A stretch of DNA of 64,000 nt, from assembly GCA_026874595.1 (NCBI GenBank), contig CM049313.1:52689659-52753658 (forward strand). The letters run 5' to 3'. A program made the translations under genes and the position numbers. The DNA comes from Sipunculus nudus. Taxonomy: Eukaryota; Annelida; Sipuncula; Golfingiida; Sipunculidae. This document shows positions 48,232 to 58,954 of the stretch, one piece after another. Numbering within the stretch: the stretch's first letter is position 1; every line of letters starts with the position of its first letter. The notes beneath the pieces are model-generated. The model saw only the letters and a program-made list of their open reading frames with translations, was not told the origin of the DNA and ran no database searches.

Positions 48232-48332
48232 TATCATTCTAACCCTAGCACTGTCAGACCATACACTGCCATATATAAGGTAAACTGTTGTCATTCTAAC
48301 CTAGCACTGATAAGACCTGTCAGACCATACAC
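48232..48332 (+). repeat. Short imperfect tandem duplication
   Basis: TCATTCTAACCCTAGCACTG followed by TCAGACCATACACT occurs twice about 60 bp apart, the second copy with an extra ATAAGACC. Confidence 0.75.
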
Positions 48333-48349
48333 TCACCTTTCAATATCGC

Positions 48350-48660
48350 CGCCAGGATGGTTTGCGTTCATCACCTCACGTAATTATGAACGGAATCTCA
48401 TGAAACTGTCAGGGCCTTTTGAGAAAAGGCCAATGAAGAATTGATTATATTTTGGTGTGAATCGGGCACATGATCCGGATTCAAGAACTTTAAGTAATAT
48501 TCACCAATGTACAGCCACTTTTCCACGAATGAATCTGAGAATATGGGCAAATAAGTGAATACAAACACAGATTGGGACTATCCCAGGATTGCCCCCCCCC
48601 CCCACACACACACAAACACATGGCAGAGGCTTGTGTTCCTTAGATATTAAATACAGATAT
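48350..48660 (+). repeat. Dispersed repeat R1, copy 2
   Basis: It shares ATTATGAACGGAATCTCATG, GGCCAATGAAGAAT, GGCACATGATCCGGATTCAA and GGCAGAGGCTTGTGTTCCTT with 17330-17640 in the same order. A C homopolymer and CA run (48592-48615) sit inside. Confidence 0.7.
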
Positions 48661-50559
48661 TTCCATTAAATAATAAATAACATGTGACTTGTTTATCGGC
48701 TTATCCGTAAGTTGTTAGGTATACCCCTTCCGTTTGTCCACCTTCCTCAAAGTGCATCTTATCTGATATTGGTGACAAAGTCTTAATTACACAATGTTGT
48801 TTCTTGACATTTAGTACAACATATCGTGTGACTATTTTCATTAGCTCTCGTCATGTTGCCTTAAGAGATGGATCCATATGTCAGTAATAACTATCCCCAG
48901 GGCTCTAAAGACCCAAACAGGTTTTCATAATTTGCTTATATAGGATGATACAATATGAGGTATTTCATTTAAGAGCAATTTAAGAAACATCTGTGGAATC
49001 TGGACATTTCGCTATGACAGAGGGAGCAGTGGACACTGGCTGGGTGATGGACCCTAGACACGATAGATCATAGCCAGGAAGATATTTCAAATTAAGTAAT
49101 CCGTCCATACATGTTAAGGTATCCATGGCTCATCCCATCATGAAACATATAAAGGTTCACTGTGTATACCACGACTTTATATATACCTCACATACCCTGA
49201 GGCATTAAATTTCCCCTGGTTGGTTGCTTGGTTACATGGTTGATTAGTTGGTTTGTCTGCTGGTAACTTAATTTTAAACTTGTGAACTTGATAAAATTCC
49301 TAAGAGGGTGAAGGTAACGCACAAGGAACAATGCATTAATTTTTTCTTAATTTAGTTGGGTTTTTTTTAATTCCGAATTGGAAATTCGGCGGCAAACTGC
49401 AATGACAATGTCAAGGTTTTTTGGTCATTTTTTACGGGACCGAAGAATCGGTTTATAAGCAGGGTTTCCTTTCACCATTCATGGCGATGACGACAAAATA
49501 GGAGATGAAACCAAGCGACCACAAAGGCCATTTTTTTTTGTTTTTAAGTTCACGCTAAGCGATACGTATTCGCGCATGCGCCTGCTGGCGAGACTTCAAC
49601 GTTAATAGCAACTTTTTTAATCGCCCGTAAAGATAAATGCGATGAATGGGAGGCTGGCTTTTGGAGATGAAGGAACGTGCACAGTATGGAATTGGCTTTT
49701 CTGCGTGCAAATATCCCACGATGCTTTGTGAATTCTAAATGATTGTGCTATAAAGTTTACTGTTTTCCGATGCACGTTAATGGACTCAAAGCTAAACTCA
49801 TCAAAGGCAGACACTAACAATAATTATGTGATCACATAACACCATTAGCCACCGCCGGTCTTTCAGAGAAACCTTTTGACTTACGTTAGCACAGGTATCG
49901 AGGTTCAATTACCTCCGTTGTTTAGTCCAGCAGATAAGTGCAAATATGTCCAGAATACTTCAGTTTGTGATACAAGCAGCAAATTTTCAAGACGACTTTA
50001 CAAGAAAAAAAAGTTAGCCAGTTAAAAATCCAATATGGACGCTTTTTTCAAGATGACCGACATTCACCCCCTTTTTATAAGCATTTTGATGTTACTTTTG
50101 TAAAAGATTTCAGATTTCAGTCACTAGTATATCAATTAGTAGGTTATGAGGTATGAACATTTTATTAATGTCACGCGAAAAGGTATACAATGAATATTAT
50201 TGCAGAGACTACAATATGTTACGGGTGTCAAATTTTCATTTGCATTTTATGATCGAGCTTTGGTTTTAGTTGTTTCCCCTTTAAATAGAATGCGAAAAGC
50301 GGACATAACAACATACTTGCAATAATTACATGAACTATTGACAGTTGTAGGCTTAATTTGACAATAATGAGATAAACTCGATACGAGATCATTTAAATTT
50401 TAAACAAGTAGCCCATGGGCCATGACGTTCAGCTAAATTTGTCTGGGTGTTCTTGTTGAAAAATGGACAGAAAATAAACATTTCATGATTCATAGGAGCC
50501 CTCTGGATTTCACAATAGAGGGTTTAAAGGAAAATGGATACAATTTTTACCCTCTCTGT
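48661..50559. other. Non-coding stretch with an NRF1-like motif
   Basis: GCGCATGCGC at 49572-49581 is the core palindrome bound by NRF1 in other animals, in a locally CpG-richer patch (about 49480-49640). No gene is supported nearby; a 67-codon minus frame (49820-49617) has no motif. Confidence 0.35.
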
Positions 50560-50815
50560 CTGGTTGCTCAAAACATGTTTCCGCCCGTAGGTCACAAAAT
50601 AAAGGTTATCATGACCTAATTGTTGGTTTCCAAGGGGATTAGTCTAGGAACTCCCAAGATGTACAGTGAGAAGTTTCTACGTTTTACGGTCTGTGCCCTG
50701 TTAACGGACGGACGGCACGACGGCACAACAACTTGACGGCCCGATGGACGCCCGACAAAGGGTGATCTCGATAGCTCAGCTGACTATAAATCATCTTACT
50801 TACAGTAAGCTGAGC
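50560..50815 (-). mobile_element. Helitron-like family B, 5' fragment, inverted
   Basis: Read on the minus strand from 50800: AGTCAGCTGAGCTATCGAGA, then TCACCCTTTGTCGGGCGTCC, then CGTCCGTCCGTTAACAGGGC, then ACAGACCGTAA. This parallels the first 230 bp of the element at 10590. The tandem core is absent. TTACTTACAGTAAG beside the end forms a small hairpin. Confidence 0.6.
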
Positions 50816-51716
50816 TAAAAGAAAACAGAGTATCGAATATTATACAATTTACTCTGCGTGCTGTTCCCTCGTATGCATTTTAGGACTGTGGATTTCTAAC
50901 CTGTTTATTCCTCTGCTTGTAATAAATGCTAAGCGGTTTACTCGACACCCCTTTGGTATTTTACGTTAGCTGTGTTGCAGAGGTGTGTAGTTGTATCTGT
51001 GTACCAGGGTCACGTGTTAATATTTTATTATAAAAAATTCATTTATACATAAGATCTATTTTCTTCTTATATTTCAACTCTTGATAGAATAGGCAACCTA
51101 TTTTTACTGGACTGATGCATTGTGACCTTTACAAATAGTCCTCTTCAATACTTATCTTCTTTTTTAGACAATCTTAATCAGATTAATTGTGCACCCATGT
51201 TGTCGCCCAACAAATTTATGTTGCATCAGGGTTCAAACTTTATTTGGAAGTTATAATTCAGCAGGGTCTATTGTAGCTGGTTTTTACAGGCCCACCAGAA
51301 CATATATTTTTTTTGCCATATGTTTGCCACAATCTCAGAAAATATACAAATATAGTTTACTCCAGTAGGTATAAAAAATGAAAACTTTCTAAAGTATTTC
51401 TTGAAATAGCATAAATTTTCATTGGGTCGAATCCATCTAAACTTCGTCTGGATCACGTTTTAATACACCTCATGTTTTAAAATTGTGCCATAATATGCTG
51501 ACTTCGAATGAATTAACTTAATTAATTTATGGTCAGAGGCAGTTTTCATAAAATCATTGTTGCCTTCAATCTAGTGTCTGCTTCACAGGTCTTTTAAAAT
51601 ATTTTGAGGAAAACAAATATTTTTTTGCATCAGGAGTGAGCCGTCCAAGTGTAAAACAACTTTGAACACACCATTTACCGTCGTTTTGTTTCCCATTGTA
51701 AAGCATGTTTCAATTA
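50816..51716. other. Non-coding stretch
   Basis: I see nothing identifiable. Confidence 0.45.
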
Positions 51717-52209
51717 TGTTAAGGAACTTAATAACAACAAATCACGTAATCGTGACCAGCACAAATTTTGTTAGGGGGATAAAAAAATTAGATTATGTAA
51801 CACTAGGTTGCGTGAAATCTCTAGGGGAATGAGTAAAGAAGTCAGGGTTTTTTTGTTAACAAATAATTATAATTTATTCTTAGAACAATCCTAATATTAC
51901 AATACACTAAATCAATACAATTACACAGTCTTACAATAAACATGTACAGTACCACAGTGTCCGAATCCGAGGCTTTGTTTTCTTGGTACCACCGCTGTCA
52001 CAGCTCAACAAGAGTCCCTTTAACAAAAGTTATTCAAGAAAATAGTAATAATCCAAAAGCAAACTGAAGACAGTCCGTATTAAATATGTATAAAAATCCG
52101 TTGAAGCTCTGACACCCCTGTAATAATCGGTAAAGGGCCCAAATCTGATGAGAAAGTAACACTCTTAGTGATCGCAGGTATATTCTATCGGCTCTAAAAC
52201 AGCCCGTTA
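51717..52209 (-). repeat. 3' LTR of gypsy copy 2, truncated
   Basis: The plus-strand end TGTTAAGGAACTTAAT and ACACTAGGTTGCGTGAAAT blocks match the other LTRs. It stops after GCCCGTTATTTATAGTTTC. The rest of the LTR (the U3 end on the minus strand) is missing and the element-internal AAAGTTTTCTCGGAAAACTT follows. Confidence 0.75.
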
Positions 52210-52353
52210 TTTATAGTTTCTCATTCAAAAATTCTTGAAATGGAAAGTTTTCTCGGAAAACTTTCTTATTGCGATCGCAATCACTAAAATTTTTACAACA
52301 TGTCAAAAAACATCTCATATACAACATTACATAAACATCTTGTTTACAACATT

Positions 52354-52919
52354 TCATAAACATCTCGATAAGCAATCAGCAAGTATATTAAATTTCCCTT
52401 TAATGTGGATTATATCAAGATTGGAATCCTGTAAGAACAAACTCCATCTCAACAATCTTTGATTATTACACTTCAGCTTGTTCATGAACGTAAGGGGATT
52501 GTGATCACTGAAGACAATGATAGGCCTGACTGATGAAGTAACATAAACTTCAAAATTTTGCAACGCCAAAATCAAAGCCAAACATTCTTTTCAATAGTGG
52601 AGTAGTTTTTCTGGTTTGCAATAAACTTTCTTGAGAAACAAATTGGAGGATCTATGCCATCATTGCCTTCTTGTAACAACACAGCACCAGCAGCAGTATT
52701 ACTAGCATGCACAGCTAACTTAAAAGATACTGAAAAGTCTGCAGCTGCTAAAACTGGTGAACTTTGCAGAATTGCTTTCAAATTCTGAAATGCATTTTCA
52801 CACTGAACACTCCATACAAACTTTTGTTTCTTCTTTAAAAAATTAGAGAAAGGTTCAGCTACAGCAGAAAAATTTGGACAAAACTTCCTGTAGTATCCAA
52901 CCATACCAAGTAAACGCAT
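52354..52919 (-). pseudogene. pol: RNase H and connection domain, copy 2
   Basis: The open frames 52919-52572 and 52581-52354 together hold LLGMVGYYRKFCP, then FKLAVHASNTAAGAV (the first RNase H Asp, present in copy 1 as AVDASDT, reads His here), then NYSTIEK, MALILALQNFEV and VFSDHNPLTFM, ending in a NILADCLSRCL-like stretch before a stop. One frameshift lies near 52585 (TTCTTTTCAAT). The lost Asp argues against activity. Confidence 0.85.
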
Positions 52920-53515
52920 TATTTACTTTTTGTTTTCTGGTCTAGGAAATGCAGAAACAGCACTTATCTTAGCATCAACAGGTTTTACCTGACCCTGCCC
53001 TACAATATGACCCAAAAATGTTACTTGTGCATGACAAAACTCAGATTTCACGACGTTGATGGTCAGACGTGCTTCACTGAGTCTTTCGAAGAGGTCGCGA
53101 AGAATTTGCAGATGTTTCTCCCAGGTGTCGCTGTACACGAATGTCCTTGACAACAATATGGATGAGGCGCTGGAACGTGGCTGGCGAGTTCTTCATGCCA
53201 AACGGCATAACTTTATACTGGTACAGTCCTTGCGGCGTCACAAATGCGGACACTTCCTCTCGCTCGTTCTGTCAGCGGAACTTGCCAGAATCCTTTAAGC
53301 AAGTCAAACTTGGAAACATACCCAATAAAATCATCGATCCTCGGAATCGGGAACGTGTCAGTCTTTGTGACAGAGTTCAGTTTTCGATAATCTTTGCACA
53401 TACGGTAACTTCCATCAGGTTTTGGCACAAGAATACATGGTGGACTCCAGTTACTGTTACTAGGTTCAATAAAATCATTGTCCAGCAAATATAGAATCTA
53501 TCCCTGTAGATACTT
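52920..53515 (-). pseudogene. pol: Reverse transcriptase, copy 2, YxDD deleted
   Basis: The open frame 53488-53213 shows FIEPSNSNWSPPCILVPKPD, YRMCKDYRKLNS and KFDLLKGFWQVPLTER, the N-terminal palm with its first Asp. The frame 53156-52923 continues with VYSDTWEKHLQILRDL, LTINVVKSEF and VTFLGHIVGQGQVKPVDAK. Between them the YIDDLI segment is missing. Compared with copy 1, 32 bp are absent at 53140/53141, with a shared GA at the breakpoint. Confidence 0.9.
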
Positions 53516-53539
53516 TTGTTTTTCTGGATTCAGTCTATA

Positions 53540-53935
53540 TGGATGTTGCTTGACTGCGCTTGCCTCGCCAACATCGGTGTCATGGCACAAAATGTTAGTT
53601 CGCGTTGGAATGTAATTAAACAAATGTTCTAATTCCGCAGCAGGTTCTTGAGATCTTGTTGTTGTTGTGCGGTAAGGTGTGACAGTTTGCGATCTAGGTT
53701 TTTAAGCACGTCTGAGTTTTTTAATGGTACTGTACCACACTGAATGTTTACATCACACTTACAATCAGTATCAACTTTAACTGGGTCAGGGTCAGTTTTT
53801 ACACAATAAACAGCAGTAACATTTTTTACAACATCTGATGTGCTATTTCTGTCGTAATATGGTTTCAACATGTCAACATGGCACAGTTGTTTCTTCTAAC
53901 GTCTATCTGGTGTCAACAGTATGTAATTTAAATCA
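53540..53935 (-). pseudogene. Linker between integrase and reverse transcriptase, copy 2
   Basis: The open frame 53871-53629 (80 codons) starts MLKPYYDRNSTSDVVK and carries VKTDPDPVKVDTDCKCDV and HLTAQQQQDLKNLL. It is the counterpart of the linker in copy 1. A frameshift follows in a stretch that encodes the IPTRTN lead-in to reverse transcriptase. Confidence 0.65.
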
Positions 53936-53967
53936 CTGACTTTCTTGTCAACATTGTAAGGACCAAA

Positions 53968-54900
53968 TTACCTAGCTTGCAGAGGTCTATCAGGGATGGG
54001 AAGTAAAGCAAGGACCTTTTCACCAGAATCAAACGTCCTACTTACAGTGTGCTTGTCATACTTTGTTTTCATTTTACATTGTGCAGATTTTAGTTTTGAC
54101 TTTGCAATCTCACAAGCATTGTGTAGTTTAGTGCGAAAGTCTGAGACATACTGCAGTAAACTAAGAGAATCGGGATTATCACACAAGAGTTTTTCTTTAG
54201 GTAGTTTTAATGGGCCGCGAACTGAGTGTCCAAAAACTAGTTCAAAGGGACTGAAACCCAAGGACTCTTAAAATGCTTCTCTGACAGCCAACAGCAATAG
54301 GTGGATTCCTTCATCCCAGTCTTTCTGTGTGTCATAAAAATAAGTCCTAATCATGTTTTTTTAATATCTGGTGAAAAACGCTCGAGGGCGACCTGACTTT
54401 CAGGATGGTATTGCCAAGAGCTGTAAGTTTTAATACCAAGCTCAAGCAAAACATGCCGGAATATACCAGACATAAAATTATACCCTTCCTCAGACTGGAC
54501 AGATTTTTGTAATCCAAAAGTTGTGAAAAGCTTGGCCAGAGCTTTGACAACACTTTTGGCATTAATTTATGCGCAATGGTATTGCCTCAGGGAACCTGGT
54601 AGATGCGCACATGATTGTCAGCAAGTTTTCATGTCCAGATTTTGTTTTGGGCAGTGGTTCAACACAATCAACAATAATCCTACTGAATGGTTCCTCGAAA
54701 GCAGGAATAGGCCTAAGTGGGGCCTTTGGAGGATTCTGATTGGGCTTGCCTACCATCTGGCATGTATTGCATGATTTACAATATTGTACAACATCTTTCC
54801 TGAGATTAGGCCAAAAGAAGTGTGTACTAACTCTGATAAGTTTTATTTATACCTAAACGGCCAGACAAAGGAGCCTCACGTGCCATGCTTAGAACTTCAC
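53968..54900 (-). pseudogene. Integrase, copy 2
   Basis: The zinc-finger C-terminal half reads STHFFWPNLRKDVVQYCKSC, then NTCQMVG (second His and the two Cys), near 54830-54745. The core starts in 54756-54562 with IIVDCVEPLPKTKSG (first catalytic Asp). The second block reads QSEEGYNF, with Glu where copy 1 has Asp, and the Glu block WQYHPESQVALERF is near 54400. The frame 54261-53968 gives GFSPFELVFGHSVRGPLKL, the GPY/F-like C-terminal module. At least two frameshifts occur. Its location before reverse transcriptase defines the Gmr1-like order. Confidence 0.9.
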
Positions 54901-55237
54901 TGCGAAAGCTTTTGGGTATTACTATTTGATGTTTGATGGCCCACTCATCATCAGCGCATACATCAGATGGTCGCCATTTACGCATAAGCACTCCGTTTTT
55001 GACATAGAAACAAACTGGGTTCTGTGACAGCTCATCTTTAGAAACTGCCCTGGGAAACAAACATAAAATATCAGGGTCCTTAGGCTGTTCCGCGATAAGT
55101 TCTGACCTTGAGGATGCTGCATCCTGTACGGGCGAGTCATTAGACGAGTCACTTGGGACTCCCAGAGTGTTATTATCTGGACCATTATCCTCATGTGTGT
55201 TTTTCTTGGCCATTGATCTAGTTACAGCTGGATACAA
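54827..55237 (-). pseudogene. Protease-integrase spacer and integrase N-terminus, copy 2
   Basis: The 136-codon open frame starts MYPAVTRSMAKKN, a typical spacer motif in gypsy pol, then an acidic Ser/Asp-rich region, then a globular part (NPVCFYVKNGVLMRKWRP) and the start of the integrase zinc finger (MAREAPLSGRLGINKTYQ). In related elements the position before LGINKTY is His; Arg here removes the first zinc ligand. Confidence 0.75.
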
Positions 55238-55319
55238 ACCAGGAATTTCCTGACTTTATGGATCAGTGTCCTGATGAAGTGAGGGCTTTTCTGTCATTAT
55301 TGGTACAGGCTGTACTTAA

Positions 55320-55709
55320 TCACCTGCAACATCATTGCCTAGTAGCAACTGAATTCTCTTAAAGGGTAAAGCAGTTCTTATGCCTACAGTTATATTCCCA
55401 GAAATCAAATCTGACTTTAAATGGATACTGTGAAGCGGAACTTAAGTGTGCCTGTCTAGAAACACACCATTAACAAGTGCATGTGCACCAGTAAAGGACC
55501 TATTAGAAAATGGCAAAATGTTTGCTTACATGAGAGTCTGAACCAGTGTTCCTCAAAATTCTAATAGGGGTAGAATCTGAAAAATCACTTGAAAGTGATA
55601 CAAAACCATCATGTATGAATGGCTCAAATAACTCCATTTCAGAGTCAGGAGAGGAATCTACTACCTCAACCTCATCAAACAAAGAACTGACATTGACGGT
55701 GTTAGTCAT
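55320..55709 (-). pseudogene. Aspartyl protease region, copy 2
   Basis: The frame 55709-55503 (68 codons) ends with PIRILRNTGSDSHV, the position of the D-T/S-G catalytic motif of retroviral-type proteases; the Asp is Asn here (codon at 55550-55548). After a frameshift, translation near 55390-55320 gives LPFKRIQLLLGNDVAGD, resembling the conserved C-terminal Leu-Leu-Gly-x-Asp stretch. Its place between gag and integrase fits. Confidence 0.75.
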
Positions 55710-55745
55710 AAACTCTGTTTCAGAGTCACCTAAGGAATCTACATC

Positions 55746-56250
55746 CTATTTATCATCAGACTCCTCATGGGAATCAACAGAGGAATTTTCCTCAACAGAA
55801 ACAAACTTTTGTTTGTCATAAGAGGACCTGGCCTCATTTGAAATACTCTCGTAAGAGTTATAAAAGGATTTAGCCTTATTTAGAGAATACTCCTCGCAGG
55901 AGTCTTGAAAGGACCTAGCCTTATATAATTCCTCGCAGGAATCAACTGATGTTTTTACCGCGCAAGCTACCGATTCTTCTTTAGATTTAGAAGGCACTTG
56001 GGCCTCCGTAGCATCAAACTCTTTATCCGAGTCAACAAAGGAGTTGTATCCCTTATTTACATGAAAAGAACCTGGATCTTGTACTATGCTATGCAGAGAT
56101 TTTGAAACAAAACCAGAAGGTTTGCTACTTGGTCTATTCGCAAGTTTCCAGCAGTCAGATATTAGATGACCTTCCTTCTTGCAGTAATTACAGTCTTTTT
56201 CTTCGAAAATGACTGGTCTTTGTTGGACTTAGACACAGTGGACGTGGACT
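55746..56250 (-). pseudogene. gag C-terminus: CCHC knuckle and Ser/Glu-rich repeat linker
   Basis: At 56192-56151 the minus strand encodes CNYCKKEGHLISDC, an exact C-X2-C-X4-H-X4-C zinc knuckle that binds nucleic acid in gag nucleocapsids. Downstream, the frame 55997-55746 (83 codons) has repeated SxDSxEExxxKARSF/SYxS units, an acidic low-complexity linker before protease. A frameshift separates the knuckle from the capsid frame. Confidence 0.8.
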
Positions 56251-56259
56251 GAGGTGTAG

Positions 56260-57054
56260 CTATGGGCTACTATCAGGACTACTAGTACTGGGTGACTGCG
56301 CTGTAAACTTCTTTTGACCATTCTGTTTTACATTCTTATTTGTGAATGACTGGTTTGATTTGCTAGTAAAGGACATTTTTTGTGTTAATGAATAATCATC
56401 AGCTAATTGAGCAGCAATGTCAAGTGTTTCAGGACTTTTCTCATCGAGAAAAGTTTTAACATCTGCGTTAATGCAGCGCTTTAATTCTTTAAGCAAAATC
56501 AACTTGCGCAAATCTTTCATTACATTTTTAGAACGACACCAGCGATCAAACAACTGCTCTTTTGTCCTAGCAAATTCGACGTAGGTCTGATTTTTAGGCT
56601 TTTCCCAATTTCTGAATTTCTGGCGGTAAGCCTCTGGAACTAACTCATAACCTTTTAGGGTTAACCGTTTTACCAGGTCATAGTCAGCAGCAGCATCTAC
56701 TGAAAGCTCTGTATAAATTTCTCTGGCCTTGCCAGTCAATACACTTTGTAACAGCATAGTCCAATTTTTCTCACGCCATTTTAAATTTTCAGGTACCTTC
56801 TCAAAGTGTAAGAAATAATTATCAACCTCTTTTTCTTGAAAAGGTGGGACAAGTCTAATTTGTTTAGCAACATCAAAACTGTGATTTGAGGCAACACGTA
56901 GACTATGTTCTAGTTTAAGTCTTTTTAACTCCAGTCGTTTTAACTCAATTTCTTTTTCTTTTTCTAGTCTTTCTCTTTCTAGCCTTTCATGTTGTTCTCC
57001 CTCTTTTAATGCTAGCTTATGTTGCATTTCCAACTTTTTTAATTCTAATGGCAT
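56260..57054 (-). CDS. gag: gag capsid of Gmr1-type gypsy element, SCAN-like
   Basis: This open frame of 264 codons is one of the two longest in the window. Residues 1-55 are a Lys/Glu/Leu-rich coiled-coil-like stretch (KLEMQHKLALKEGEQHERLE). From about residue 65, VPPFQEKEVDNYFLHFEKV begins the capsid, followed by LLQSVLTGKAREIYTEL, LKGYELVPEAYRQKFRNW, VEFARTKEQLFDRWC and TLDIAAQLADDYS. This pattern is that of the Gmr1 capsid, which published work identified as the source of the vertebrate SCAN domain. The tail is Ser/Pro-rich and stops before the zinc knuckle because of a frameshift. I take the Met at 57054 as the start of the open frame only; the true gag start is probably upstream at 57276. 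Confidence 0.8.
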   Translation of the reverse strand: MPLELKKLEMQHKLALKEGEQHERLERERLEKEKEIELKRLELKRLKLEHSLRVASNHSFDVAKQIRLVPPFQEKEVDNYFLHFEKVPENLKWREKNWTMLLQSVLTGKAREIYTELSVDAAADYDLVKRLTLKGYELVPEAYRQKFRNWEKPKNQTYVEFARTKEQLFDRWCRSKNVMKDLRKLILLKELKRCINADVKTFLDEKSPETLDIAAQLADDYSLTQKMSFTSKSNQSFTNKNVKQNGQKKFTAQSPSTSSPDSSP

Positions 57055-57072
57055 AGCAAGGCTATCATTTAT

Positions 57073-57276
57073 TTATGTTTCAACTTCAGTCTCTTCAATT
57101 AAACCTTTACTAACTAGATCTTGCATGATTTTAGAAATGATATCAGGCTTCCTCAAAGCTATTTTCACACTTAGCCCTAAGTGTTGTCCCAAACGCAACA
57201 ACTGTTCTTTTGACAACTGTTCAAGTTGATCAGGGTTCGGATCATCAACAAATGTCTCAGGTTTGAAATCTGCCAT
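57073..57276 (-). CDS. gag: gag N-terminal segment of copy 2
   Basis: The frame of 67 codons starts MADFKPETFVDDPNPDQLEQ and continues LSKEQLLRLGQHLGLSVKIA and SKIMQDLVSKGLIEE. It ends 18 bp before the capsid frame, so it is probably the start of gag broken by a stop or frameshift. It lies about 170 bp inside the 5' LTR, a normal leader length. The helical region may correspond to a small matrix-like or SAP-like domain; this is a guess. Confidence 0.65.
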   Translation of the reverse strand: MADFKPETFVDDPNPDQLEQLSKEQLLRLGQHLGLSVKIALRKPDIISKIMQDLVSKGLIEETEVET

Positions 57277-57443
57277 GTTAAGATGTCAAAACAATAACAA
57301 AAAACAACTGAGATAAATCTTGTAAACAATGTACTGTAAACAATATGTAATATTGTAAACAATGTATGATAAAACAGCGTGTCCAGGTCGAGGCCTAATA
57401 AATTTGAAAACTATTAAGCATCTCGGACCAGCCTCCAATTTTA

Positions 57444-58208
57444 TGTTACGGAATCTAATATAAACAGATCACGTATGCGTGATGAACACACATTTTGTAA
57501 TGGAGATATAAAAATCAGATTCTGTAACACTAGGCAGCGTGAAATGACTAGGGGAATGAATAAAGAAGTCAGTGGTTTTTTGTTAACAAAAAACTAAAAT
57601 TTATTCTAAAAAAAACCCTAACAATACAATACACTAAATCAATACAATGATACAGTAAAACAGAGTTATAGCAACAAATCAATACAATCACACAGAAAGA
57701 TAATGGTGCAATACCTGGATACCAATACCGTCACCACGATAAGTCCTTCAAATGTAAACTCTCGGAGAATGACAGTCCTGTGGAAAGTTCTTTCAACAAC
57801 CCAGAATGTAAACTGAAGTCCAAATGTATAAAATCCAGGAAAAGTTCTTGAAAAAATCTATAATTGCTGGATTCGTCGGATAAGGTCTTAGAATCTGACA
57901 CACGCTTCTGCGTCCGCTGGTATCTGCTCTGCTGTCTGCCCGCAGGTTCCAAAAAAATCAGCCCCTTTATATACCTTCACATCCCAAGCCGGGAATTTTC
58001 CAATACTCGAACAGTCTATAAGTTCTTGCACAACACGCGTTTCAGGAATTATCGAGAGGACATCGCTGTGCGTACCTCCACATACCAGGGCCATCACGTG
58101 ACCCACGACCATATGACAACGAGAGTTCAACCAGTACGGATTAAACATAAAATGTAACAACAACACGAGTTACGCTTGTGTCACATAATAAAAAGAGCAC
58201 CTGTAACA
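57444..58208 (-). repeat. 5' LTR of gypsy copy 2, complete (765 bp)
   Basis: On the minus strand it starts TGTTACAGGTGC (58208) and ends CCGTAACA (57444). TATATAAA at 57973-57966 is a candidate TATA box and AATAAA at 57605-57600 a candidate polyadenylation signal. The transcription start would lie between these. Confidence 0.85.
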
Positions 58209-58214
58209 ATATAT

Positions 58215-58954
58215 TGTTACGGAACCTAATATCAACAGATCACGTAGTCGACCCGAGCATAAATTTTGTTATGGAGATAAAAAAAATCAGATTCGTAACA
58301 CTAGGCAGCGTGAAATGTCTAGGGGAATGAATAAAGAAGTCAGTGTTTTTTGTTAACAACTAATTATAATTTATTCTTAAACCAACCCTAACATTACAAT
58401 ACACTAAATCAATACAGTAACACAGTATGACAACAGTACAACAGCAAATCAATACAGTTACTCAGTATAATAAATAGAGTGTACAGTACCTTGATACCAT
58501 CACTGTCACAGCGACAACAAGTCCTTTAAAACAAATAATTCCACGTAAACAGTTCAAACAGTCAAAAGTCAAGCTCTTGCAATAACCCCGAAAGTAAACT
58601 GGAGACAGGCCGCAATAAATCTGCATAGAGTTCGTAGAATCCCTGAAACTACTGCAATTATCAGATAGGTCCGCAAACTGACTAACACTTTTCCATGTCC
58701 GCTGGACTATTTCTCTCTCCTCTGCCCCGGCTCTAAACACAGCCCCATATTTATAACTTTTCACCTCAAGCCGAAAATTTTTCATTTCACGAACAATTCA
58801 AATTATCCGAACAATACATAATACACATGCCCAAAGAAGCAAGAACAAAGAACGCTGTCTTTCTACACGTCAGACACCACACTTTGGCCGGACCAGCTCG
58901 GGTCTCCCATGGCAACGGACAATGATAGCACTACACAGACAAATGTAAGACTGC

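Larger units (their letters stand above)
51717..58208 (-). mobile_element. Gmr1-type Ty3/gypsy retrotransposon (copy 2)
   Basis: On the minus strand the order is LTR (58208-57444), gag, protease, integrase, linker, reverse transcriptase, RNase H and a truncated LTR (about 52209-51717). All expected domains of an LTR retrotransposon are present, with integrase before reverse transcriptase as in the Gmr1 group. Frameshifts, stops and a deletion over YxDD make it inactive. A possible primer-binding site TGGAGGCTGGTCCGAGA lies at 57437-57421, 6 nt inside the LTR; I cannot name the tRNA. The two LTRs differ clearly, suggesting age or recombination with another copy. Confidence 0.9.
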
